Source: Arthrobacter sp. NEB 688 (lineage in GTDB: Bacteria; Actinomycetota; Actinomycetes; Actinomycetales; Dermatophilaceae). Taken from it: a stretch of 64,000 nucleotides of DNA. A program made the translations under genes and the position numbers. Within the stretch, counting starts at the first letter, position 1; each line of letters begins with the position of its first letter. The stretch spans positions 3,534,001-3,598,000 of the forward strand of contig NZ_CP053707.1 in assembly GCF_013201035.1 (NCBI RefSeq), read 5' to 3'. Shown piece after piece: positions 1-8,737 of the stretch. The notes below the pieces were generated by a model. The model searched no databases and was not told the origin of the DNA. It saw only the letters and a program-made list of their open reading frames with translations.

Positions 1-799
1 GCAGCGTCGCCTCGATGCGGGCGTCGTCCGGGATGATGTTGTCCTTCGTCCCGGCCGCGACCTTGCCGACGGTGAGCACCACCGGGTCCCAGATGGAGAA
101 CTGCCGGGTCAGGGCGTTCTGGAAGGCGAGGACGATCTCGCAGGCCACCGGCACCGGGTCCTTGGCCCGCTCGGGCGCCGACCCGTGCCCGCCGACCCCG
201 CGCACGTCGACGAACAGCTCGTCGGCGGCGGCCATGAGCGGCCCGGGCCGGCCGAACCACGTCCCGCGGGGGTGGTCGGCCGAGTAGACGTGCACCGCGT
301 AGGCGGCGTCGACCCGCCGGCCGGCCGCCTCGATCAGCCCCTCGGCGATCATCGGCTCGGCCCCGCCGGGGCCCTCCTCGGCCGGCTGGAACATGAGGAC
401 GACGTCGCCGACCAGCTCCTCGCGCAGCTCGTGCAGCACGCGCGCGGCGCCGACGAGCCCGGCGACGTGCAGGTCGTGACCGCAGGCGTGCATCGCGCCG
501 ACCCGCTCGGAGCGGTAGTCGACGTCGACGTCCTCGGTGACGGGCAGCGCGTCCATGTCGCCGCGCAGGAGGACGACGGGCCGCTCCCCCTCGTGCGGCG
601 CGCGCCCGCGCAGCACCGCGACGACGGACGAGAGGCCCTCGCCGGTCGTCACCTCGAGGTCGAGCCCGTCGAGCGCCTCGAGGACCACGGCCTGGGTGTC
701 GGGCAGGTGCAGCCCGATCTCCGGCATCCGGTGCAGGCGCCGCCGGAGGGCGACGAGGTCGGGGCCGTGGCGGCGGGCGGCGTCGAGGGAGGCGGTCAC
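1..799 (-). CDS. M20-family amidohydrolase/peptidase, 3' end outside window
   Basis: This is a metal-dependent amidohydrolase of the M20 family, related to IAA-amino-acid or N-acyl-amino-acid hydrolases. The amino-terminal metal-binding pattern is clear: RGDMDALPV, then HACGHDLH, then PAEEGPGGA with the catalytic acidic pair. A dimerisation-domain segment, GVGGHGSAPE, follows. The chosen GTG at 799 lies 16 bases after the stop of the PrsW-like gene, so the two are probably co-transcribed. About 266 residues are visible and the C-terminal part of the catalytic domain lies beyond base 1. The substrate cannot be told from sequence. The family call is firm; the exact start is less so. Confidence 0.85.
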   Translation of the reverse strand, partial: MTASLDAARRHGPDLVALRRRLHRMPEIGLHLPDTQAVVLEALDGLDLEVTTGEGLSSVVAVLRGRAPHEGERPVVLLRGDMDALPVTEDVDVDYRSERVGAMHACGHDLHVAGLVGAARVLHELREELVGDVVLMFQPAEEGPGGAEPMIAEGLIEAAGRRVDAAYAVHVYSADHPRGTWFGRPGPLMAAADELFVDVRGVGGHGSAPERAKDPVPVACEIVLAFQNALTRQFSIWDPVVLTVGKVAAGTKDNIIPDDARIEATL

Positions 800-815
800 C
801 CGCCCCACCCTGCCA

Positions 816-1976
816 TCACCAGCCGGCGGTGCCGATGAACTCGCCGCGCCGTGCGGTCAGCGCGCCGAGCAGCTCGCGCTCCTGCCCGAGCGCGAGCGCG
901 TCGGCGGCGTCGTGGTGCATCCGGCGGCGCAGCAGGGCGAGCTCGCTCGCCGTGTCCTGGAACGCACGCATCGCCGACAGCCCCCGGGTGCCGGCGTTGG
1001 AGCGCGCCCAGAGCCGCGCCTCGCGCCGGCGGGCCATCGAGGACAGCATCGACACCTCCGAGCGGGTGAGCCAGCCGGCGTCGGCGTAGGGCCGCAGGTA
1101 CAGCCCGATGAGGCGGCCCTCCCGGCGGCGGGCCCAGACGACGAAGGCGACGTAGGCGAGGAAGACCGGCACCTCGACGATGAGGTAGACGGTGACGAGC
1201 CCCGTGCCGCCCGAGACCGCGGCGAGGTTCCACAGCCCGTGGGCGAGGACGGCGAGCAGGTACCCGCCGACCGGCGCGAGCAGCCGCAGGCCCCACGAGC
1301 GGCTCGTCGCGGCGACCCCGATGCCGACCCCGGTGAGGATCGTGAACATCGGGTGCGCGAACGGCGAGAGGAGGCAGCGGGCGACGAAGGTCGCGGTCAG
1401 CGCCTCGCGACCGCCGTCGGTGTACGCCTGGGCGAGGTACTGGATGTTCTCCGTGAACGCGAAGCCGGCCGCCGTGACGCCGGCGTAGACCATCCCGTCG
1501 GTCACGCCGTCGAACTCGCGCCGCAGGAACCACCACACGAGCAGGACGAAGGCCCCCTTGAGCGCCTCCTCGACGACGGGGGCGACGAGCACCGCGGTCG
1601 TGGCCAGGGCCGCGTCGGGGTCGGTCGCGCTGCGCAGCACCACGATCGCGCTCGTGTTGAACACGGCGGCGACGAGGGTCGCGACGAGCGCGCCCCAGAG
1701 GAACGCCGCCACGAGGTAGCGCGTCGGCTCGGACTCGAAGCGGTCGAGCCAGAGGAAGGTCGGGATGACGATGCCGAGGGGCACGACGGCGACGGCGAGC
1801 GCGAGGAGCACCGTCTGGACGCCGAACGTCGCTCCGAGGTAGGCGGACACGACGAGCGCGGCGATGAGGAAGCCCACGCCCGCGACACCGCCGACGACCC
1901 ACGAGCGCAGCGCCGAGCGCGTCGTCGGGTTCGCGCGCCGCGCGAGCTCCGGTGCCGCCCTGACGTCCCCGCTCAT
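816..1976 (-). CDS. PrsW-family intramembrane protease
   Basis: The protein of 386 residues has about eight hydrophobic segments and carries the PrsW signature: an EEALKG motif (Glu136-Glu137), a later FAFTEN motif, and conserved His residues in FAHP and LAHGLWN. PrsW proteins are membrane-embedded glutamic-type proteases. In Bacillus the family founder cleaves an anti-sigma factor, but the substrate here is unknown. After the last membrane segment there is a basic, charged cytoplasmic tail of roughly 100 residues. The ATG at 1976 is used because longer readings run into the divergent oligoribonuclease start region. It is followed closely by the M20 gene. Confidence 0.85.
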   Translation of the reverse strand: MSGDVRAAPELARRANPTTRSALRSWVVGGVAGVGFLIAALVVSAYLGATFGVQTVLLALAVAVVPLGIVIPTFLWLDRFESEPTRYLVAAFLWGALVATLVAAVFNTSAIVVLRSATDPDAALATTAVLVAPVVEEALKGAFVLLVWWFLRREFDGVTDGMVYAGVTAAGFAFTENIQYLAQAYTDGGREALTATFVARCLLSPFAHPMFTILTGVGIGVAATSRSWGLRLLAPVGGYLLAVLAHGLWNLAAVSGGTGLVTVYLIVEVPVFLAYVAFVVWARRREGRLIGLYLRPYADAGWLTRSEVSMLSSMARRREARLWARSNAGTRGLSAMRAFQDTASELALLRRRMHHDAADALALGQERELLGALTARRGEFIGTAGW

Positions 1977-2046
1977 GCGCCGAACCCTAGCGGGGATGCG
2001 GACTTCGGGACCCGGACCACCGTCGGGTCGGCCTAGCATGGCCAGC

Positions 2047-2724
2047 ATGTCCGCGCCCACCGACCGCACCCACACCGACCGCATCGTGTGGATCGACTGC
2101 GAGATGACCGGTCTGTCCCTCGAGGCGGACGCGCTCGTCGAGGTCGCAGCCCTCGTCACCGACTTCGACCTCACCGTCCTCGGCGAGGGGGTCGACGTCG
2201 TCGTCCGCCCGCCCGACGCCGCCCTCGAGCAGATGAACGACTTCGTCCGCGGGATGCACACGACCTCGGGCCTGCTCGACGAGCTCGCGTCCGGCGTCCC
2301 GCTCGAGGACGCCGAGGCGATGGTCCTCGACTACGTCCGGCAGTGGGTGCCCGAGCCCGGCCGGGCTCCGCTGGGCGGCAACACGGTCGCGACCGACCGG
2401 GCCTTCCTCGCCCGCGACATGCCGGCGCTCGAGTCGCACCTGCACTACCGGATCATCGACGTCTCCTCGATCAAGGAGCTCTCGCGCCGCTGGTTCCCGC
2501 GGGCCTACTTCTCGGCGCCGACCAAGAGCGGCGGCCACCGGGCCCTCGCCGACATCCGCGAGTCGATCGCCGAGCTGCGCTACTACCGCGAGGCCGTCTT
2601 CGTCACCCCGCCCGGGCGACCGACCGACGAGCTGCGCGACCTCGCCGCCCGCCACGTCGTCGACCACTCGGCCCCCGTCTCCACCGCGGCCGAGGGGGCC
2701 GCGGGCGCCGGCTCGGGCGACTGA
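2047..2724 (+). CDS. orn: Oligoribonuclease
   Basis: This is a 3'-5' exoribonuclease of the DEDDh family that degrades 2-5 nt RNA fragments and pGpG. Visible motifs are WIDCEMTGL (first Asp and Glu), [11 protein letters not shown] (second Asp), and [10 protein letters not shown] (the His and final Asp). The length of 225 residues is slightly longer than the usual 180-200 because of a low-complexity C-terminal tail. ATG at 2047 is preferred, and an in-frame ATG at 2038 is equally possible. tRNA-His follows about 100 bases downstream, an orn/tRNA-His neighbourhood also seen in other actinobacteria. Confidence 0.95.
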   Translation: MSAPTDRTHTDRIVWIDCEMTGLSLEADALVEVAALVTDFDLTVLGEGVDVVVRPPDAALEQMNDFVRGMHTTSGLLDELASGVPLEDAEAMVLDYVRQWVPEPGRAPLGGNTVATDRAFLARDMPALESHLHYRIIDVSSIKELSRRWFPRAYFSAPTKSGGHRALADIRESIAELRYYREAVFVTPPGRPTDELRDLAARHVVDHSAPVSTAAEGAAGAGSGD

Positions 2725-2828
2725 CCCGCCCGGCGGCGGGGGTGGTCACGAGCACCCCCGGGCATTGGGTACGATTGACCGCGCTGCGGGCGTACCGCCG
2801 CCTCCCGGGGTGGCAGATCGCTCGCCGT

Positions 2829-2902
2829 GGTGGGTATAGCTCAGCTGGTAGAGCATCGCGTTGTGGTCGCGAGGGTCGCGGGTTCAAGTCCCGTTACTCA
2901 CC
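2829..2902 (+). tRNA. tRNA-His (GTG)
   Basis: The cloverleaf folds completely: a 7-bp acceptor stem (GTGGGTA with TACTCAC, one G:T), an extra G at position -1 paired with a C73 discriminator (both hallmarks of tRNA-His), an anticodon loop containing GTG, and the T-arm GGTTCAAGTCC. CCA is not encoded. A strong hairpin terminator follows. A 24-bp fragment resembling its 3' end occurs again at 23909-23932. Confidence 0.95.
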
Positions 2903-2926
2903 CCGAGAAGCCGCAGGCCAGAGCGG

Positions 2927-2973
2927 CGACGAGGGCCCGGTGCCCCCCGAGAGGGGGCACCGGGCCCTCGTCG
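2927..2973 (+). terminator. Hairpin terminator after tRNA-His
   Basis: A 21-bp perfect inverted repeat with a 5-base loop (arms 2927-2947 and 2953-2973) starts 25 bases after the tRNA. There is no T-run, which is common for terminators in high-GC actinobacteria. The remaining bases to 3198 show no credible gene. Confidence 0.7.
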
Positions 2974-3198
2974 TCGCCGCGGGGATCCCGGGCGGGCGGG
3001 AGGTGGCGCTGGCCGTGCTGCTGAGCGACGTCGGTGGCGCGCCCCTGGACGCGGCGTGCGCGGCGCTGGAGGCGGCCGCTGCGCAGAGCCCCTCCCTCCA
3101 TCCGCGTAGGACCCTCCCGCGGGTCCTGCGCAGGGCCGGTCTCACGGCAGGTCTGTGAGCCTGCGCACCTGTCCGTACGCGGAAGGAACCCTGTTCGA

Positions 3199-3576
3199 CT
3201 AGCGCAACCTGCTCGGGCTGTCGGAGCCACGCTCGACGACGAGGCCCCCCAGCCACACCGTTCCCACGCCCACTCCGGCGGACAGCATCGCCACGACCAC
3301 CCACCCCGCGAGGTAGACGGCCGCGAGGACCTGGGTGCCGGCCGCGGCGAGCCCGACCATCGACGCGAGGGTCGTGGCGAGGCCGACCCCGGCCGCCGCG
3401 ACGAGGACGTCGGCGTCGCGGCGCCGCTCGAGCGCCACGAGCAGCCCTGCACCGAGCACCGCGGCCACGACCGTTGCCACGGACGGGAACACCACGAGGA
3501 ACCGCTGCAGCACGACGACCCCCACGGTGGCCAGCAACAGCGCTGCGAGGACGGAGCGCGCGCGCACGGCCGTCAC
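3199..3576 (-). CDS. Small integral membrane protein, unknown
   Basis: The 125-residue protein consists almost entirely of four hydrophobic helices with short charged loops and a basic C-terminal end. No family is recognised. It starts at a GTG that overlaps the stop of the upstream lipoprotein gene by 4 bases (GTGA), so it is translationally coupled. It is the last gene of a three-gene unit: large Flp-like exoprotein, lipoprotein, membrane protein. A role in anchoring or export of the neighbouring surface proteins is only inferred from position. Confidence 0.6.
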   Translation of the reverse strand: MTAVRARSVLAALLLATVGVVVLQRFLVVFPSVATVVAAVLGAGLLVALERRRDADVLVAAAGVGLATTLASMVGLAAAGTQVLAAVYLAGWVVVAMLSAGVGVGTVWLGGLVVERGSDSPSRLR

Positions 3577-4088
3577 TGCCCCTGCGTCTTGGTGAACTTC
3601 AGCGTGTCCAGGACGTGCTGTACGACCTGCGGGTCGAGCGTCTCCCCGGTGATGGTCACCGCCGCGGTGCTCGGGTACGGGTACTGCCCGGCCACGACCC
3701 AGACCCCCTGGCGGGTCGCGCCGTCCTGGGTGAAGGTGAAGTCGCTGCGCACGGCGGTGTCCGCGCCGTCGATCGTCGCGTTCTGGACGGCGCCGCCCTC
3801 GTAGCCCGTCAGGCCCACCGTCGCCGGGAGGTCCAGCCTGCTGAGTGCGGCCGAGGCCGTCGGGTCCTCGCTGAAGCTGCCGGAGACCTGGATCTCCATC
3901 GAGTCGCCCACCCACCGCTTGGTGAAGAGGTCGCCGGTCGGCGGCTCCTCGCGCCAGTCAGACGGGCGCTCGAGCGTCAGGTGACCGACCTCGGTCGAGC
4001 TCCAGCCGGCGTCCGGCCCACCGCATCCGGCGACCCCGAGCGCGCCCGCCCCCAGGACGGCGATCAGGATCGTGCGTCGCATCACCAT
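3573..4088 (-). CDS. Lipoprotein paired with Flp-like exoprotein (copy 1)
   Basis: The protein of 171 residues has a type II signal peptide ending in a VAGC lipobox, so it is predicted to be lipid-anchored on the outer face of the membrane. The body resembles the lipoprotein at 22195-22818: a strand segment around a P-x-x-W motif (RPSDWREE here, VPGQWEER there), a central region starting with a lysine/arginine-tryptophan pair, and a final segment on the pattern V-x-x-V-x-x-T. ATG 4088 has GGGAGGA six bases upstream. It sits 23 bases downstream of the large class III-signal protein. Its function is unknown. Confidence 0.7.
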   Translation of the reverse strand: MVMRRTILIAVLGAGALGVAGCGGPDAGWSSTEVGHLTLERPSDWREEPPTGDLFTKRWVGDSMEIQVSGSFSEDPTASAALSRLDLPATVGLTGYEGGAVQNATIDGADTAVRSDFTFTQDGATRQGVWVVAGQYPYPSTAAVTITGETLDPQVVQHVLDTLKFTKTQGQ

Positions 4089-4111
4089 GGATGTCCTCCC
4101 TCGTCGCGTCG

Positions 4112-5605
4112 TCACTCTACGCACGCCTCGTACGGGATCACCGGTCGCGTGCCGTCGGGGCGCGGAGCCCCGAGGTAGGCGGCCTCGGTGGCCGTGGTCT
4201 CGGAGCTCTCCATCGAGAAGTCGGCCCCGAACGCGAGCCCGAACTTGACGTTGAGCGCGAAGCCCTGGACGTCGGTCACCTTGTCGTAGGCGACGGTGCT
4301 GCTCGTGGCGTCGGTGTGCATGAGCATCGCGAAAGGGTCGGACGGGTCGGCGACCGACGGGTCCACCGCGCCGAGCGAGACCAGACCCGGCCACTCGTAG
4401 TTGCCCGAGCCACCGAGCCAGTCGGTGACGACCTGCTGTGTGGCTGCGTCGGACGGGTCGAGGGCGAGCACGTTCTCGGTGACGACGACGTCACCGTCCG
4501 TCGTCCCTCCGCTGATGCTGCCGCCGCCACTCGTCTTGTCGTCGCCCGAACCGTTGCTGACCGTGCCGCCGCCCTTGCCGCCGCTGCTGTCGGTGACCTC
4601 GCTCGTGGAGACGATCTTCACCTGCGTGATCTTGCCGTCGGCGTTCTTGGTGATGGCCAGGGACATCCCGACCATCGAGCCGTAGCCGCCGGTCGCCAGC
4701 CCGATCTGAGCGGTCAGCTTGGGGTTGAGCGTCATCGCGGTGACGTAGGTACGCGTGTCGTCACGGGCGTCGTCGGGCGTGCCCTTGTTGTCGTTGGTCA
4801 CCGTCCACTTGGAGTCGGCGCTCAGGGCGCCGGAGACGTTCTGCTCGGTCATCTTCGCCTCGGTGAGCGGCGCGGTGCCCGTCGTCGCGGAGATGCCCAG
4901 CTGGGCGTTGACCTCACCGGTGACGGCGATGCCGCCGAAGGTGGTCGACGGGACGGGCGGCGGCTTGACACCCTTGACCGGGCGCGGGATGCAGACGCCC
5001 CCCATGCCGCACACCGGGTGGGTCAGCGACCACTGGTCGAAGAGGTAGTCGTCGAGCTGCTTGCGGAAGCTGTCGGCCTGCGCCTTGGACTCGAAGTTCC
5101 AGGTGCTGCCGTAGTCGAACTTCAGGCCGCCCCCGAAGTCGATCTTGGCGCCGGCCTCGAGCTGCCCCCAGGCGGCGTCCGCCCCGAAGCCACCGGTGGC
5201 CCCGATCTCCGAGCCGTTGGTCGCCATCATCGTCACGGTGCCGTCGCTGTACTCGGTGACGACGAAGCCGGCGTTCTCGCCGATCTTGATGAAGCCGATC
5301 TTGATGACCGAGCTGTACTTGTCGCCGGTCTCGTGGATGCGGCACTTGTCCGGCTCGAAGTCCTCGTCGGTCGGCTTGTCCTCCGGGCCCGCCTCGGTCG
5401 AGCCGCCGTCGCAGCCACCGCCTCCCGCACCGGTGATGAGGCACCACGCGCGCCGGATCTCGGGGTTGACCGCGGAGGAGTTGACCGTGAGCGCCAGCGC
5501 GGCGATGACGACGCCGACGAGCAGGACGATGCCGACGTACTCGGCTGCGGTGGCTCCACGTTCGCCGCGTCGCCGCACCGCACCCCCTGCGTCTCGCTGG
5601 TCCAT
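4112..5605 (-). CDS. Large secreted protein with class III (Flp-type) signal, copy 1
   Basis: This protein of 497 residues begins like a Flp pilin. A short basic leader ends at Gly17, followed by ATAAEY with Glu22 at +5, then a hydrophobic helix to about residue 42, which is the pattern cut by TadV-type prepilin peptidases. Unlike a pilin, it continues with some 450 residues of extracytoplasmic sequence, beginning with a cysteine pair in CLITGAGGGGC and including Gly/Ser-rich stretches and a Cys near the C-terminus. The protein at 20912-22198 has the same architecture and a matching CSITGGGGC. No known domain is recognised. It is probably a Tad-associated minor pseudopilin or surface-displayed protein (inference). 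Confidence 0.75.
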   Translation of the reverse strand: MDQRDAGGAVRRRGERGATAAEYVGIVLLVGVVIAALALTVNSSAVNPEIRRAWCLITGAGGGGCDGGSTEAGPEDKPTDEDFEPDKCRIHETGDKYSSVIKIGFIKIGENAGFVVTEYSDGTVTMMATNGSEIGATGGFGADAAWGQLEAGAKIDFGGGLKFDYGSTWNFESKAQADSFRKQLDDYLFDQWSLTHPVCGMGGVCIPRPVKGVKPPPVPSTTFGGIAVTGEVNAQLGISATTGTAPLTEAKMTEQNVSGALSADSKWTVTNDNKGTPDDARDDTRTYVTAMTLNPKLTAQIGLATGGYGSMVGMSLAITKNADGKITQVKIVSTSEVTDSSGGKGGGTVSNGSGDDKTSGGGSISGGTTDGDVVVTENVLALDPSDAATQQVVTDWLGGSGNYEWPGLVSLGAVDPSVADPSDPFAMLMHTDATSSTVAYDKVTDVQGFALNVKFGLAFGADFSMESSETTATEAAYLGAPRPDGTRPVIPYEACVE

Positions 5606-5674
5606 CCGACGGCCCTCCCCGATGCTGCACTCGTGTCGGACGCCACGCTATGAGCCCGGCACCGTTGTGCCACA

Positions 5675-5698
5675 GGGCCCGGGGGCCTGCCCGGGCCC
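5675..5698 (-). terminator. Hairpin after membrane-protein gene
   Basis: A perfect 9-bp inverted repeat (GGGCCCGGG and CCCGGGCCC) with a 6-base loop lies just past the stop at 5712 on the minus strand. Confidence 0.5.
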
Positions 5699-5711
5699 GG
5701 GCCCGAGGGCC

Positions 5712-6104
5712 TCAGTCCTCGCGTCCGCGCAGGCCCAGCAGCACCGCGCCGCCCACGACGAGGAACCAGACCACGACGTCCAGGACCGTTCCGGCAGAAG
5801 TCGACCCGGTCACCCAGACGCCGAACAGGGGGCCGCCGGCGTCGGCCGTCGCGGTCCACGTGAGGGGGTCGAGAACGACCGCACCGGTGAGCAGCGCGAC
5901 GGGGACCGTGGCCGACCACCACGGGCCGCGCCGTCCGACGACGAGGGCCACGACGGCCAGCCCCACGAGCGTCAGCACGCTCCGGCCGACGACCGACGCG
6001 ACCACGCTCGTCGTCGACGCGCCCACCGCCAGCCCGAGCACACCGAGCAGGCCCGCCCCGAGACCACCGAGCAGGCACAGGCCGGCCCATCCCGTCGTCC
6101 GCAC
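5712..6104 (-). CDS. Small four-helix membrane protein, unknown
   Basis: The 130-residue protein has four predicted transmembrane helices and a short charged C-terminus (RGRED). No family is recognised. GTG at 6104 has a purine-rich GAGAGGGG upstream. It is divergent from the secreted-protein gene at 6216 and ends in a hairpin at 5675-5698, so it is probably a single-gene unit. Its placement inside the Tad locus is the only functional hint. Confidence 0.55.
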   Translation of the reverse strand: MRTTGWAGLCLLGGLGAGLLGVLGLAVGASTTSVVASVVGRSVLTLVGLAVVALVVGRRGPWWSATVPVALLTGAVVLDPLTWTATADAGGPLFGVWVTGSTSAGTVLDVVVWFLVVGGAVLLGLRGRED

Positions 6105-6215
6105 GCCGGCACCCCTCTCCCCGTCCGCTGCTCCTGCGGGCCGATCCTGTCACGCGTGCTCGTCGACGGTGTCGAGCCGCCCCCGGCGCCGTCGGCGCGG
6201 GGTAGTCTCGGACGC

Positions 6216-7007
6216 GTGGGAGGCGGACGGACGGGGGCGCTGGCCGCATGCGTGTCGACGGCCGCCTGCGTGGTCCTCGCGCTCTCCGGCGCCGCGTCCG
6301 CCGCCCCGCGCGACGTCCCCGTCGGCTCCGGGGTGCCCGTCCTCGGGCAGGTGCTCGTCAGCGGGCTCGGCCAGGGCCAGGAGCGGCCGCCCTCGATGGT
6401 CGTCACGGTGCACGCCGTCCGCCGCACCGAGGGAGCCACGATCCTCTACTACTCGGTCGGGTTCGCGGGCGACGCGCCCGACCCGGAGGTCCTGCCGGTC
6501 ACCGCGTACGGCTCCGGCCTCGACACGTTCGGGACGCTCCAGGCCTCCTCCGGCGCGACGTTCATGGACACGGCCGCCCTCGTCGACGTGCCCGGAAAGC
6601 GCTCGTACGGCGCCCTCCGCACCGCAGCCGGCCGGGCGGTCGCCGCGCCGCCGCCCGTCGCGCAGACCGACCGCGTCCGCCTCTCCGGCCGGGCCGTCAT
6701 GCAGTGGGTCGCGCTCGCCCCGGTCCCGGCGAAGGTGAGGACGGTCGACGTCCTCGTCGGCAGCGCCTTCGTCCCGGGCATCCCCGTCGGCGACGGGCTG
6801 CTGGAGCCGACCGTCGAGGACCCGGCACCGGTGGTGGGGACCGGGTGGCCGAAGGTCGACACCGTGGCGATCGGCGGCGCACGCGCGGACTCCACGATCA
6901 AGACCCTCCAGCTGCACGTGGCCCGCCGCCCCGTCGCGAGCCCCCCTGCGGAGCCGACCGCGAGCCCCGGCGCGTCCCCCTCCCCGACGGCGAGCCCCGC
7001 CCCGTGA
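6216..7007 (+). CDS. Secreted protein, tandem pair copy A (no OmpA domain)
   Basis: This is a 263-residue exported protein with a signal peptide ending near AASAAP. The mature N-terminal domain is clearly paralogous to the first 220 residues of the protein at 7665-8729. Both share VPVLGQ, HxxRRxEGAT-LYYS, a WV-LAPVP block followed by VDVLVGS, and DGLLEPTV near the domain end. Where copy B continues into an OmpA domain, this copy ends in a Pro/Ser/Thr-rich tail. GTG 6216 is the first plausible start ahead of the signal peptide. The stop overlaps the next GTG by 4 bases. Function is unknown. Confidence 0.75.
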   Translation: MGGGRTGALAACVSTAACVVLALSGAASAAPRDVPVGSGVPVLGQVLVSGLGQGQERPPSMVVTVHAVRRTEGATILYYSVGFAGDAPDPEVLPVTAYGSGLDTFGTLQASSGATFMDTAALVDVPGKRSYGALRTAAGRAVAAPPPVAQTDRVRLSGRAVMQWVALAPVPAKVRTVDVLVGSAFVPGIPVGDGLLEPTVEDPAPVVGTGWPKVDTVAIGGARADSTIKTLQLHVARRPVASPPAEPTASPGASPSPTASPAP

Positions 7008-7567
7008 GCCGCCGTCCGACCCCGCTCCACGCGGCCGTCGCCGCCCTCGCGGCCGCCCTCGCCCTCGCTGGGTGCACCGCCGACGGGGAGACCCCGGCGC
7101 CCGAGCCGAGCCTGACGCTCGCCAAGAGCCCCACCCCGACCGACGTCGGCCCCACCGCCGACTTCCTCGACGTCGAGGAGGAGCGTCCGCTCGCGACGAC
7201 GCCGGCGCGCGACGACTCCTCCTACTCCGGGGCGACCTTCTCCATCCTCGAGGTCCGCAGCACCGAGCGTTCGACGCTCGTCGTGTGGTCCGCCACGCAC
7301 CCCCGGACGCTCTCGGCCGGGTCGGACTTCGACGTCACGGCATGGCGCAACTTCCCGGCGCTCTCGACGAAGTCGAGGACGTACTCGGTGCTGACCTACG
7401 AGGCGACGACCGGGCAGGTCGAGTGCGCCTGCGTCGACATGCGGGCGATGCGCGCCGAACCGAACCCCCAGGGCGCGCTGTACCCGCCGCTGCCCAAGGA
7501 CACCGCGTCGGTGACGCTCACCTCCCCGTGGTTCCGCGACGTCACCGTGCCGGTCACCCACGGGTAG
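7004..7567 (+). CDS. Lipoprotein, tandem pair copy A
   Basis: The 187-residue predicted lipoprotein has a lipobox ALAGC. It is translationally coupled to the preceding secreted-protein gene (GTGA overlap). It is paralogous to the lipoprotein at 8738-9334. Shared motifs are SGATF or EGATF, a R-S-x-x-STLxVW block, Y-P-x-L/M before a K-x-YSV-T segment, LYPPLP, and LTSPWF near the C-terminus. A pair of cysteines (CAC) occurs only in this copy. No known domain is recognised. Together the two genes look like a membrane-anchored partner and a secreted partner. Confidence 0.75.
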   Translation: MSRRPTPLHAAVAALAAALALAGCTADGETPAPEPSLTLAKSPTPTDVGPTADFLDVEEERPLATTPARDDSSYSGATFSILEVRSTERSTLVVWSATHPRTLSAGSDFDVTAWRNFPALSTKSRTYSVLTYEATTGQVECACVDMRAMRAEPNPQGALYPPLPKDTASVTLTSPWFRDVTVPVTHG

Positions 7568-7664
7568 CCGGGACGCGTCCGGTCCGGAGGCTGGGCCTTC
7601 CGATCTCGGCCCGGGTCAGTAGGGTGGCGACGGATCCATTCGCCATCGAGGGGGAACCGCCGCG

Positions 7665-8729
7665 ATGAAGACCCTTGCCACCGTGCTCGCCACGGCCGCC
7701 GCGCTGACGTGCGCGGTGCCGGCCGTGGCCGCCACCGCGCCGCCGCTGCCGAGCGTGCCCGACGTCCCGGTGCTGGGTCAGGCCTGGATCGGCAACGTCA
7801 CCGACCAGCGGCTCGCCGTGCTCTCCGTGCACGGCCTGCGCCGGGTCGAGGGGGCCACGGTCCTCTACTACTCGCTCGGCCTGCGCAGCGAGGACCAGAC
7901 CGGCGACGAGGCCGCGTTCTTCAGCGCCTACGGCAACGGCAACAACTTCGTCCTCACCCAGAACGGGTCGACGGGCCTGGAGTGCACCGCCGCCGCCATC
8001 GACGTCGCCGGGAGCGTGGCCTACAGCGCCCTGAAGACCGACGAGGTCGGCCGGTGCATCTCGACGAAGAACCTCGACCTCGAGGCGCCGCGGGACCAGC
8101 TGGGCCGCGCGACGGTCGGTTGGGTCCTCCTCGCGCCGGTCCCGCAGACCGTCACGACGGTCGACGTCCTCGTCGGCTCCTCCCTCGTCCAGGGCGTGCC
8201 CGTCGAGGACGGCCTGCTCGAGCCGACGGTCACGGAGTCCGCCCCCGCGGTCGGGACCGGGTGGCCCACGGTCGACACCTCACGGGTCTCCGAGGCCGTC
8301 GACCCGGACGGCGCGGTCTTCGACCTGCGCAGCCAGGTGCAGGACGTGAAGAAGAAGGTCACCCAGGCCAAGCGCGACGGTCGCGACGAGCTCGAGCTCG
8401 ATGCCTCCGTCCTGTTCGACACCGACAAGGCGACCCTCACCCGGGCCGCGAGCGGCGTCATCGCCGAGGCCGCGAAGCAGATCACCGCGGCCGGCAGCAC
8501 CGGCACGATCACCGTCGTCGGCCACACCGACAGCAACGCGGGCGACGCCTACAACCTCGACCTGTCCAAGCGCCGTGCGGCCGCGGTGGCCAAGGCCCTC
8601 GCCCCCCGCATCCCGAAGGGGATCCGGATCACCCCGGTCGGGAAGGGCGAGACCGAGCCCATCGCCGACAACGGCAGCGCCGAGGGGCGTGCGCTCAACC
8701 GTCGGGTGACGATCACCCTGCCGAAGTGA
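7665..8729 (+). CDS. Secreted OmpA-family protein, tandem pair copy B
   Basis: The 354-residue protein has a signal peptide to about residue 23, an N-terminal domain paralogous to copy A (6216-7007), a short Lys-rich linker, and a C-terminal OmpA domain from about residue 235. The OmpA domain shows LFDTDKATL, VVGHTDSNAGD with LSKRRAAAV, and GRALNRRVTI, the pattern that binds diaminopimelate peptidoglycan. In a Gram-positive this would tether the N-terminal domain to the cell wall. The gene starts at ATG 7665 after GAGGGGGAA. A 97-base gap from the previous lipoprotein gene could hold its own promoter. Confidence 0.9.
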   Translation: MKTLATVLATAAALTCAVPAVAATAPPLPSVPDVPVLGQAWIGNVTDQRLAVLSVHGLRRVEGATVLYYSLGLRSEDQTGDEAAFFSAYGNGNNFVLTQNGSTGLECTAAAIDVAGSVAYSALKTDEVGRCISTKNLDLEAPRDQLGRATVGWVLLAPVPQTVTTVDVLVGSSLVQGVPVEDGLLEPTVTESAPAVGTGWPTVDTSRVSEAVDPDGAVFDLRSQVQDVKKKVTQAKRDGRDELELDASVLFDTDKATLTRAASGVIAEAAKQITAAGSTGTITVVGHTDSNAGDAYNLDLSKRRAAAVAKALAPRIPKGIRITPVGKGETEPIADNGSAEGRALNRRVTITLPK

Positions 8730-8737
8730 GGACCCCG

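Noticed and set aside
537-3158. Several long Arg/Pro/Ala-rich frames on the plus strand over the M20, PrsW and orn genes
   Set aside because: These are shadow frames caused by high GC at the third codon position. They overlap recognised genes and have no plausible starts or motifs.
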